A DNA stretch of 5,301 nucleotides, from positions 1 to 5,301 of the forward strand of contig JAJBSY010000210.1 of NCBI GenBank assembly GCA_020861205.1, written 5' to 3'. Origin of the DNA: Deltaproteobacteria bacterium (GTDB lineage: Bacteria > Desulfobacterota > Desulfovibrionia > Desulfovibrionales > Desulfovibrionaceae). The notes below the pieces were generated by a model. The model made no database searches, was not told where the DNA came from, and saw nothing but the letters and a program-made list of their open reading frames with translations. The translations under genes were made by a program, and so were the position numbers. Positions 1 to 4,864 of this stretch are shown in pieces. The stretch's first letter is position 1; each line of letters starts with the position of its first letter.

Positions 1-1
1 C

Positions 2-685
2 GCCACGATCCTCATCGTGCGGGCCTGCAACGACGTGCTCACGACCTGCTTCTGCACCTGGGTCGGGGGGGATCCGGCCAACACGGCCAACGGCGACATC
101 CTGGCAACGGAAATGGCGGACGGCTGGCTGTTGCAGCCGGTCACCGACCGGGCGGAAAGGGTCATGGGGTCCGCACTCCTGAAGCAGGCCCCGGAAGGCG
201 CGGAAGCGAAAGCCGGAGAGTTGCACGAAGCGGCGCGCACCGCCATCGGCGAGGCGCCGGACCTCAGCGGCATCGACCGCAAGCTGTTCGAGCTGTTCAC
301 GAACGACGCGTTCTGGCACGCGGAATCCGCATCCTGCCTGGCCTGTGGCGCCTGTACCTATCTGTGCCCCACCTGTCACTGTTTTTCCATTACGGACGAA
401 ACGGCCGGGCGGAGCGGGGTGCGTATGCGCTCCTGGGATACCTGCATGGCCTCGCTCTATACCCTGGAAGCCAGCGGGCACAACCCTCGGGGCCAAAAGG
501 CCGCCCGGCTTAAAAACCGCGTGGGGCACAAGTTCGCTTATTTCATTCGGAACAACGACGGGCGGATCTCCTGCTGCGGCTGCGGCCGGTGCATCCGGAG
601 CTGCCCTTCCAGCGTGGATATTCGCCAGATAGTCAAAGACGCCCTGGCCCATACAGAACAAGCCAAGGAGAAAGCCAATGGCTGA
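2..685 (+). CDS. Two-[4Fe-4S] electron-transfer protein, FloxB/AsrA/sulfhydrogenase-beta type (5' partial)
   Basis: This is the C-terminal 227 residues of an iron-sulfur protein whose 5' end lies outside the window. The frame is open to base 2, and the GTG at 17 sits inside a conserved region, so it is not a credible start. Numbered from that GTG, an early TCFCT motif resembles the region before the clusters in AsrA and sulfhydrogenase beta subunits. Two ferredoxin-type clusters follow: C107-x2-C-x2-C-x3-CP and C186-x2-C189-x2-C192-x3-C196-P. By family knowledge such proteins wire electrons between a flavin NAD(P)H subunit and a catalytic or Hdr-like partner in the cytoplasm. The stop overlaps the next gene's start (ATGGCTGA, 8 bp), indicating translational coupling with the flavin subunit. 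The exact complex (Flox/Flx-Hdr, sulfhydrogenase or Asr-like) depends on upstream genes that are not visible. No AsrC-type sulfite reductase gene follows, which argues against a complete asrABC order. Confidence 0.88.
   Translation, partial: ATILIVRACNDVLTTCFCTWVGGDPANTANGDILATEMADGWLLQPVTDRAERVMGSALLKQAPEGAEAKAGELHEAARTAIGEAPDLSGIDRKLFELFTNDAFWHAESASCLACGACTYLCPTCHCFSITDETAGRSGVRMRSWDTCMASLYTLEASGHNPRGQKAARLKNRVGHKFAYFIRNNDGRISCCGCGRCIRSCPSSVDIRQIVKDALAHTEQAKEKANG
665..670 (+). promoter_or_regulatory. Ribosome binding site of the flavin oxidoreductase gene
   Basis: AAGGAG lies 7 nt before the ATG at 678, inside the end of the upstream Fe-S gene. It supports this start and the 8-bp gene overlap. 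Confidence 0.8.
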
Positions 686-1538
686 CGCAACGATTCCGGT
701 ATTCTCCCCGGAGGCGAATCCTTACATGCCCTATCTCGCCACGCTCAAGGAAGTCGTGCGCGAAACGCACAATATCATGACCTTCCGCGTGGTTTTCGAC
801 GATGCGGAAGCCATGAAGAACTTCCATCACGAGCCCGGCCAGGTCGGGCAGTTGTCCCTGTTCGGCGCCGGAGAAGCGACCTTCGTCATCAACTCGCCGC
901 CGACCCGCAAGGAGTACCTGCAGTTCAGCGTCATGCGGGCCGGTGAAGTGACCGCCGCGCTGCACAAACTGAAAGCGGGCGACAAGGTGGGGGTGCGCGC
1001 TCCGCTCGGCAACCATTTCCCGTACAACGACATGAAGGGCAAGGATATCGTCTTTGTGGGCGGCGGTATCGGCATGGCCCCGCTCAGGACCCTTTTGCTG
1101 TACATGTTCGACAACCGCGATGATTACGGCAAGATCACGTTGCTCTACGGCGCCAAGTCGCCGCAGGACATGGCCTTTGCGTACGAAATCGACGAATGGC
1201 GCAGTCAGAAAGATACCGAGGTGGTGCTGACCATCGACCGCGAAGCCGAGGGCTGGACGGAAAAGGTGGGCCTCATCCCCAACGTGCTTCTGGAAATGGC
1301 TCCCAAGACCGAGAACACGGTCGCCATTACCTGCGGCCCGCCCATCATGATCAAGTTTACCCTGCAGGCGCTGGACAAACTCGGCTTCAAGCCCGAGCAG
1401 ATCCTGACCACGTTGGAACGCCGCATGAAGTGCGGCATAGGCATTTGCGGCCGTTGCAATATAGGCGACAAATACGTTTGCGTGGACGGCCCGGTTTTCA
1501 CGTACGCGGAACTGCAGGGCATGGTGAACGAGCTGTAG
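678..1538 (+). CDS. FAD/NAD(P)-binding oxidoreductase with C-terminal [2Fe-2S] site (FloxA/AsrB/sulfhydrogenase-gamma type)
   Basis: A 286-residue cytoplasmic flavoprotein of the ferredoxin-NADP reductase superfamily, complete and of usual family length. An FAD-binding beta-barrel covers about residues 18-115, with EPGQ at 52-55, a GEATFVINSPP stretch near 65-75 and GDKVGVRAPLG at 101-111. The NAD(P) Rossmann domain starts at DIVFVGGGIGMAPL (123-136) and ends with the CGPP motif (219-222). The C-terminal cluster C252-x4-C257-x2-C260-x7-C268 followed by DGPVF is the PyrK/AsrB-type [2Fe-2S] site. The usual RxYS flavin motif is replaced by FVINS, as in the divergent hydrogenase-gamma/AsrB group. 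The role is electron exchange between NAD(P)H and the overlapping two-cluster Fe-S protein, then on to an unseen partner. In Desulfovibrio the Flx(Flox)-Hdr NADH dehydrogenase complexes use this kind of subunit, so FloxA is a plausible name but unproven without upstream genes. It is the last gene of its operon, because a strong terminator follows the stop by about 20 nt. Confidence 0.92.
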   Translation: MADATIPVFSPEANPYMPYLATLKEVVRETHNIMTFRVVFDDAEAMKNFHHEPGQVGQLSLFGAGEATFVINSPPTRKEYLQFSVMRAGEVTAALHKLKAGDKVGVRAPLGNHFPYNDMKGKDIVFVGGGIGMAPLRTLLLYMFDNRDDYGKITLLYGAKSPQDMAFAYEIDEWRSQKDTEVVLTIDREAEGWTEKVGLIPNVLLEMAPKTENTVAITCGPPIMIKFTLQALDKLGFKPEQILTTLERRMKCGIGICGRCNIGDKYVCVDGPVFTYAELQGMVNEL

Positions 1539-1557
1539 TTCCTCTTGGATTTGAGCC

Positions 1558-1605
1558 AAAACGGTCCACCCGGGAATCTGCCAAGTTCCCGGGTGGACCG
1601 TTTTT
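1558..1605 (+). terminator. Intrinsic terminator closing the Fe-S/flavin operon
   Basis: The perfect 15-bp GC-rich arms 1562-1576 and 1586-1600 enclose a 9-nt loop and are followed by five T (1601-1605). The A run at 1558-1561 can extend the stem by 4 bp. Because A residues precede the stem it may also act weakly on the opposite strand. Confidence 0.93.
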
Positions 1606-1660
1606 GACGAAGTGTGACGCGGCAGCTTTGGAGCCGCCCGCGTTCCAACCGGATCATGCG

Positions 1661-1702
1661 AATAAAAATAATTCTTGACTTGCTGGGAACGGCGCGTATG
1701 GT
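1661..1702 (+). promoter_or_regulatory. Predicted sigma70-type promoter of the RRM gene, with an UP-like A/T stretch
   Basis: An A/T-rich run (1661-1673) stands just upstream of TTGACT (1675-1680), which is 5 of 6 to the -35 consensus. A 16-nt spacer leads to TATGGT (1697-1702), 4 of 6 to the -10 consensus. The predicted start near 1709 gives a leader of about 98 nt. The A/T run stands out in a GC-rich genome and suggests strong expression. Start-site data are absent, and the -10 assignment is the weaker half. Confidence 0.6.
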
Positions 1703-1794
1703 TCCTCCATAATTAATCGGGTTCCGTATCTTTTCAAAAATGACTTTGCGTGTGCTTAGCTCCGTTTTTTGTAATGTACTATCCCAAAAATCAT

Positions 1795-1798
1795 GGAG
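1795..1798 (+). promoter_or_regulatory. Ribosome binding site of the RRM gene
   Basis: GGAG lies 8 nt before the ATG at 1807. It favours this ATG over the in-frame GTG at 1750, which would add an unrelated N-terminus ahead of the RRM. Confidence 0.7.
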
Positions 1799-1806
1799 TT
1801 ACTCAC

Positions 1807-2064
1807 ATGACCACTTCTATGTACGTGGGCAATCTGCCCTTTACCTCCGATTCTTCCAGCCTGCAGGACCTTTTCTCTCCCTTTGGCGAAGTTCTTTCCG
1901 CCAGGGTGATGTCCGACCGTGAAACCGGCCGTTCGCGCGGCTTTGGTTTTGTGGAAATGGCGTCTGTCGACGCCAAAGCCGCCATGGCCTCTTTGAACGG
2001 TCAGGATCACGGCGGCCGCCAGCTTCGGGTGAACGAAGCGGAAAAGCGTCCGCAGCGCTTCTAG
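1807..2064 (+). CDS. Single-RRM RNA-binding protein
   Basis: An 85-residue cytoplasmic RNA-binding protein that is essentially one RNA recognition motif. RNP2 is MYVGNL (residues 5-10), RNP1 is RGFGFVEM (44-51), and the inter-motif helix contains LQDLFSPFGEV. The aromatic residues Y6, F46 and F48 are those that stack on RNA bases in this fold. Stand-alone bacterial RRM proteins of this size occur in cyanobacteria (Rbp family) and in Desulfovibrio and related groups. Some cyanobacterial members are cold-induced, but RNA targets in sulfate reducers are not established to my knowledge. This copy stops at residue 85 with a basic KRPQRF end and lacks the glycine-rich tail common in cyanobacterial homologues. 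The start at 1807 is chosen for the GGAG site and because the RRM begins four residues later. It is monocistronic, with its own promoter and terminator, and has a long leader that could carry post-transcriptional control. Confidence 0.95.
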   Translation: MTTSMYVGNLPFTSDSSSLQDLFSPFGEVLSARVMSDRETGRSRGFGFVEMASVDAKAAMASLNGQDHGGRQLRVNEAEKRPQRF

Positions 2065-2080
2065 TCCGCACGAAATTAGT

Positions 2081-2113
2081 AGAAAAGGCCCGGACTTGTT
2101 CCGGGCTTTTTCT
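2081..2113 (+). terminator. Intrinsic terminator after the RRM gene
   Basis: The arms 2081-2094 and 2100-2113 can pair over 14 bp with one G-U and a 5-nt loop. The GC core is GCCCGGA/TCCGGGC, and the T tract 2107-2111 follows the core. It lies 17 nt after the stop codon and separates this gene from the next unit. Confidence 0.9.
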
Positions 2114-2176
2114 ATGCTTGCGTTCTTTTTCCATCCCGTCGCGCGTGGGTCCTGCTTGCCGCATACCCCGTGATCC

Positions 2177-2203
2177 TAAAGTTACTCCCTGTCTTGCCGA
2201 TAG
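2177..2203 (+). promoter_or_regulatory. Sigma28 (FliA) flagellar class 3 promoter
   Basis: TAAAGTTA (2177-2184), exactly 11 nt, then GCCGATAG (2196-2203). The sigma28 consensus is TAAAGTTT-N11-GCCGATAA, so each box matches 7 of 8 and the spacer is exact. Transcription would begin near 2210, leaving a leader of only about 12 nt that carries the GGAG ribosome site at 2213-2216. Position, spacing and orientation all fit the gene starting at 2222. Confidence 0.88.
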
Positions 2204-2212
2204 GTTGGATAC

Positions 2213-2216
2213 GGAG
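2213..2216 (+). promoter_or_regulatory. Ribosome binding site of the sigma28-driven gene
   Basis: GGAG lies 5 nt before the ATG at 2222. It falls just downstream of the start site expected from the sigma28 promoter, so promoter and start codon support each other. Confidence 0.7.
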
Positions 2217-2221
2217 AACAT

Positions 2222-2878
2222 ATGGTACCTACATTTAGCATCAATACGGGCGGATCGCGGATGGAAGCCGTCGGCGCTTCCTTCGCCTACGATCTTACCC
2301 GGCGCATATCCCGTACCGAAGGGCTTGACGGCGTTCAGGACTCGCAGGATCCTTCCGCCGTTCCGGCTGACGACGGGCAGGCGGAAAAGGCAAACCAGCT
2401 GCAAAAGCTGGAAAGCGCTCTTTCCGGCACCGTCGCCTATATGGCGAACACGCACGGAGAGAAAGCCGCCAGCGTCATGGTCGCCTTGGTCTACAAACGC
2501 CTGGGCGAGGGGGAGATAAACGAGCTGACCTTGGGCAACGCCTTTCTGGACGTGACCCGGTTCATTGACAGAAATTTCGGCACCGGGGCGGGCGACGCCT
2601 TCATGGCGCACCTGAACGGCAGCCTGAATGACAGCATGAACGACTTTTTCGACAACGGCCTGAACGAATCCTTCATGGTCGCGCCCGCTTCCCTGGACGG
2701 CGGCGGTGGCGTTGATGCCGCGGGAATGCTGGAGCAACTGGCCAAGGAGTACACGGAAGCCATCAAGGAAATGCTGGAGGAAGCGCGCGCGAAACCCGAT
2801 GCGGGCGCTGCCGCGCCCTATACCGACCCCGCCCGAAATGAACCGCTGGTCGGCGTTCTGAAGGATGTAGTGGTTTGA
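2222..2878 (+). CDS. Uncharacterised protein of the sigma28 (motility) regulon
   Basis: A 218-residue acidic soluble protein that I do not recognise. Residues 1-60 are low in hydrophobic content and probably flexible. A predicted helical core spans about 60-155 and includes GEKAASVMVALVYKRLGEGE (79-98). That core ends in a Gly/Asn/Asp-rich, repeat-like part with MAHLNGSLNDSMNDFF (128-143) and DNGLNESF (144-151). A glycine turn (160-163) leads to a charged helix (167-190) and a Pro/Ala-rich tail. There is no signal peptide, no membrane segment and no cysteine. Absence of cysteine is common in flagellar export substrates, which is compatible with but does not prove secretion through the flagellar apparatus. 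The near-consensus FliA promoter places it with late flagellar, filament, chemotaxis or motility-accessory genes. It is a single-gene unit between two terminators. Alternatives are a filament or hook accessory protein, a chaperone, or a cytoplasmic regulator. The gene call is secure; the function is unknown. Confidence 0.9.
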   Translation: MVPTFSINTGGSRMEAVGASFAYDLTRRISRTEGLDGVQDSQDPSAVPADDGQAEKANQLQKLESALSGTVAYMANTHGEKAASVMVALVYKRLGEGEINELTLGNAFLDVTRFIDRNFGTGAGDAFMAHLNGSLNDSMNDFFDNGLNESFMVAPASLDGGGGVDAAGMLEQLAKEYTEAIKEMLEEARAKPDAGAAAPYTDPARNEPLVGVLKDVVV

Positions 2879-2894
2879 GGCCTGTACCCTTATC

Positions 2895-2934
2895 CAACAA
2901 AAAAGGCTTGCGTATGCGCAAGCCTTTTTTGTTG
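2895..2934. terminator. Bidirectional intrinsic terminator between convergent genes
   Basis: An 18-bp perfect inverted repeat (2895-2912 with 2917-2934) has a TATG loop. The stem holds six A on the left (2899-2904) and six T on the right (2925-2930) flanking the core GGCTTGCG/CGCAAGCC, so each strand reads a GC hairpin followed by a U tract. It lies 16 nt after the stop of the plus-strand gene and 14 nt beyond the stop of the minus-strand gene, and would serve both. Confidence 0.95.
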
Positions 2935-2948
2935 CGGACGGGCAAGAC

Positions 2949-3929
2949 CTATGGCGAGGGAATGATCTTGTTGAGCATCAGCACCTGGCCCGCGAAGCCT
3001 GTGAGCAGAAAAAGACAGGCCAGGACGATGCTGATTTTGTTCCGCATGGGGTGCGCGCTCCGGGCGACGAGCAGCCAGATGAGGCAGGCCAGGATGGGCA
3101 GAACGGCACTCGACAGATCGAGCAACAGGGAGGGCTCGCGGGAGAGTTCCGGCAGCATGAGGCCTCGGGCCTCATGAAAGACATACCCGCCCGCGCACAC
3201 GGCCAGCAGGGTGAAGACGGCGGCCCACTTGGCGCAGTAGGGAAGGGCGAAGGCATAGTAATCCCGGCCGTAATCCTGCTTCTCGCGCATAAGCAGCAGC
3301 CAGAGGCAGGCGAAAGCGGCGGCGAAGGCGAACCCGAGAGGGACGCTTTCGATGAGCAGGGGGCGGAAAAAGGAATCCGCCGGAATAGCGAGGAAGAGCG
3401 TCAGTTGCGCGGTCCAGGGCAGCGAAAGGTCGAATTCCGGCGGCGAGTGCAGAAGCCGGCGGGCGAGGCCGGTGCAGCAGAAGAGGGAAAAGGCCGCCCA
3501 GGCTCCCGCGGCGAGCCCGAGGGTCAGATGATCCTTTCCGGCCGGTCCTTTTTCGGGCCTTGTTTTGACGTATACCGCCAGAAGGAGCAGCGCGATACCG
3601 ATGGAACCGCCCGCGAGGGCCAAAGGCGGCAAATAGGGTTCCGCAAGCAGGGCGGGTTCGTCGGCGGCGAACCAGGCAATGGCGCAACCGGTGAAAACCG
3701 CGGCCGCAATGCCCGCGGTCAGCGACATCTGGGCTATCTGCCGCGCGGTTCTCGCGTAAAAGGCCCGTTTGGTCCTCATGGCGAGGAACTCGCTCGCGAT
3801 GGCGATAAACGGGCCGAAACATCCGGCGACGATAAGGGAGACGACAACGGCCGTCACGCCGCAGATAACCAGGGCCTCCGCCGGAGGCGGTGCCGGGAGC
3901 GTCAGTAAATCCGTAAAAGCGTCCACCAT
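2949..3929 (-). CDS. Unrecognised polytopic inner-membrane protein (8-9 TM segments)
   Basis: A 326-residue integral membrane protein. Hydrophobic segments are visible at about residues 18-40, 65-88, 99-121, 134-155, 172-190, 195-214, 230-251, 268-289 and 299-319, giving eight or nine passes. The short charged loops include MRTKRAFYARTARQ (51-64) and REKQDYGRDYY (215-225). I cannot assign a family. The layout loosely recalls membrane subunits of respiratory complexes, but only four histidines are seen (H134, H161, H252, H293). None forms an obvious haem pair in facing helices, and no quinone or ion motif is clear. The start at 3929 is chosen because AAGGAG stands 6 nt upstream. The open frame continues 148 codons further, but that part is hydrophilic, antisense to the lipoprotein gene and has no such site. 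It is transcribed alone and ends at the shared bidirectional terminator. Its promoter was not convincingly found. Confidence 0.9.
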   Translation of the reverse strand: MVDAFTDLLTLPAPPPAEALVICGVTAVVVSLIVAGCFGPFIAIASEFLAMRTKRAFYARTARQIAQMSLTAGIAAAVFTGCAIAWFAADEPALLAEPYLPPLALAGGSIGIALLLLAVYVKTRPEKGPAGKDHLTLGLAAGAWAAFSLFCCTGLARRLLHSPPEFDLSLPWTAQLTLFLAIPADSFFRPLLIESVPLGFAFAAAFACLWLLLMREKQDYGRDYYAFALPYCAKWAAVFTLLAVCAGGYVFHEARGLMLPELSREPSLLLDLSSAVLPILACLIWLLVARSAHPMRNKISIVLACLFLLTGFAGQVLMLNKIIPSP

Positions 3930-3935
3930 GAAAGA

Positions 3936-3941
3936 CTCCTT
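3936..3941 (-). promoter_or_regulatory. Ribosome binding site deciding the start of the membrane protein gene
   Basis: Read on the minus strand this is AAGGAG, followed after 6 nt by the ATG at 3929-3927. It marks residue 1 as the Met before VDAFTDLL and rejects the much longer upstream open frame. Confidence 0.85.
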
Positions 3942-4040
3942 GCGTACCGCGCGGCCGTACAAACGGATGCGCGGGTCCCCTGGTTTTGCCCGAAAAGCGG
4001 CGGGGGCGCAAGATGTGCCGCGCGATATCGCAGGAAGGAC

Positions 4041-4069
4041 TTGAAAAAAGTGCGCCCCTCCCCTACAGT
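4041..4069 (+). promoter_or_regulatory. Predicted sigma70-type promoter of the cpoB-like/dprA unit
   Basis: TTGAAA (4041-4046), a 17-nt spacer, then TACAGT (4064-4069). The boxes match the consensus at 5 of 6 and 4 of 6, with ideal spacing. The start would fall near 4076, about 24 nt before the lipoprotein ATG. The region 3930-4099 also has to hold the promoter of the divergent membrane protein gene, which I could not locate with confidence. Confidence 0.6.
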
Positions 4070-4089
4070 CATCCGAAATGCGCGTTTCC

Positions 4090-4095
4090 AGGAGG
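4090..4095 (+). promoter_or_regulatory. Ribosome binding site of the CpoB-like lipoprotein
   Basis: AGGAGG, the full anti-Shine-Dalgarno match, lies 4 nt before the ATG at 4100. It selects this ATG, which places the signal peptide at the N-terminus, over the in-frame upstream ATG at 3986. Confidence 0.8.
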
Positions 4096-4099
4096 TTCC

Positions 4100-4861
4100 A
4101 TGCTCGGGCGGTTCTCTTTGCTTGTTTTGATCCTGGGGATTTCCGGCTGCGGATGCGCTTCCGTTTCCGAGGATCGCATCGCCCTGCTGGAATCGGCGGT
4201 AATGGATCTGCAAACGCAGGAAATGCGCCTGGCCTCCCTGGAGGAAACCGTTGCCGCCCTGGTTGCCCGTACCGAGGTCCCGGCCGGCCGGCCGGGTCCG
4301 GGGACGAACGACGGCCGGACACCCCCCGGTTCTCCCCAAGCCTCGTCATCCTCCGTAACGGATCCGCCAACAAGCACGGGATCCGCCGGCGGCCGCCCCG
4401 TTCAGGCGACGCCGTCCGTTTCCGTCCCCGACACGCAACCGGGGCAACCGTCGCCGCCCTTGCCGGGGCCGGTAAAAAAAATTAATAACGCGCAGGCGAG
4501 CCGGGAGTATCAGGCCGCGTTGTCGACCTTGGAAGCCGGAAGGCCCCAGGCGGCCCTGACGCGTTTCCAGGACTTCCTCGCGCGGTACCCCGGCCACTCC
4601 CTAGCGCCCAACGCGGGCTATTGGCTGGGCGAATGTTATTACAGCATGAAGCGGTATGACGCGGCGGTCATCGCCTTCAAGGATGTTGTGGCGCAATTCC
4701 CGCACCATGAAAAAGCGGCCGCCGCCCTGCTCAAGGCGGGGTACAGCTACGCCCTGTTGGGGGATGTTCCCAACGCGCGTTTCTACCTCGAGGCTTTGAT
4801 CAAGGATTTCCCTTCCTCACAACCGGCTTCCCTGGCCCGGGCCAGATTGGCTTCCCTCTAA
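4100..4861 (+). CDS. CpoB/YbgF-like TPR lipoprotein
   Basis: A 253-residue envelope protein. A lipoprotein signal peptide (MLGRFSLLVLILGISGC) puts the lipidated cysteine at C17 in the lipobox ISGC, with G18 at +2. Residues 22-58 form a heptad-like coiled coil like the CpoB trimerisation region. About 60-124 are a Pro/Ser/Thr/Gly-rich linker. Residues 131-253 carry the TPR domain as three roughly 37-residue units starting near AQASREYQAALSTLEAG, SLAPNAGYWLGECY and EKAAAALLKAGYSYALLG. CpoB links the Tol-Pal system to peptidoglycan synthesis during division. In E. coli it is a soluble periplasmic protein, whereas here the lipobox predicts membrane anchoring. No tol or pal gene is in view. It is followed after 3 bp by dprA, implying one transcript. 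An A8 run (4474-4481) sits at the linker/TPR junction (V125-K126-K127-I128). An alternative is a BamD-like TPR lipoprotein, but the coiled coil plus linker favours CpoB. Confidence 0.88.
   Translation: MLGRFSLLVLILGISGCGCASVSEDRIALLESAVMDLQTQEMRLASLEETVAALVARTEVPAGRPGPGTNDGRTPPGSPQASSSSVTDPPTSTGSAGGRPVQATPSVSVPDTQPGQPSPPLPGPVKKINNAQASREYQAALSTLEAGRPQAALTRFQDFLARYPGHSLAPNAGYWLGECYYSMKRYDAAVIAFKDVVAQFPHHEKAAAALLKAGYSYALLGDVPNARFYLEALIKDFPSSQPASLARARLASL
4474..4481 (+). other. A8 run with in-phase A_AAA_AAA slippery heptamer
   Basis: Eight consecutive A in a GC-rich gene. The heptamer A4474-A4480 is in the phase used for -1 slippage (gtA AAA AAA). A -1 shift, or transcriptional insertion of one A, reads AAT then TAA at 4483-4485. 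Either event would end the CpoB-like protein right after its linker. Whether it is used cannot be told from sequence. Confidence 0.4.
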
Positions 4862-4864
4862 GCC

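Noticed and set aside
17..19. GTG as the start of the first Fe-S protein.
   Set aside because: The frame is open upstream to the window edge, no ribosome site is seen, and the homologous region of AsrA-like proteins extends well before it.
633..1559. A 308-codon open frame on the minus strand opposite the flavin oxidoreductase gene.
   Set aside because: It is the mirror of a GC-rich, well-recognised gene. Its translation shows no family features, and the plus-strand frame has motifs, a ribosome site and a terminator.
1619..1637. A small hairpin (GCGGC/GCCGC) after the operon terminator.
   Set aside because: Only a 5-bp stem with no T tract; too weak to call a regulatory element.
1740..1922. 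A possible upstream open frame (ATG at 1740) in the leader of the RRM gene that overlaps it out of frame.
   Set aside because: No ribosome site precedes it, the peptide looks random, and it runs deep into the RRM gene. A regulatory uORF cannot be excluded but is not supported.
1841..2737. A long minus-strand open frame spanning the RRM gene, its terminator and the sigma28-driven gene.
   Set aside because: It crosses two terminators and a promoter on the other strand and encodes no recognisable domain. Real genes occupy the plus strand.
3156..3176. An inverted repeat (8-bp arms CATGAGGC/GCCTCATG, 5-nt spacer).
   Set aside because: It lies inside the membrane protein coding region, no operator context is visible, and it is explained by codon composition.
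3051..3908. A 285-codon plus-strand open frame opposite the membrane protein gene.
   Set aside because: The translation is Gly/Glu/Arg/Gln-rich, typical of the complement of a hydrophobic GC-rich gene, and has no ribosome site. The minus-strand frame shows regular TM segments.
3930..4373. A 148-codon N-terminal extension of the membrane protein on the minus strand.
   Set aside because: It is antisense to the lipoprotein gene and its promoter and is hydrophilic, while a strong AAGGAG sits just before the internal ATG at 3929.
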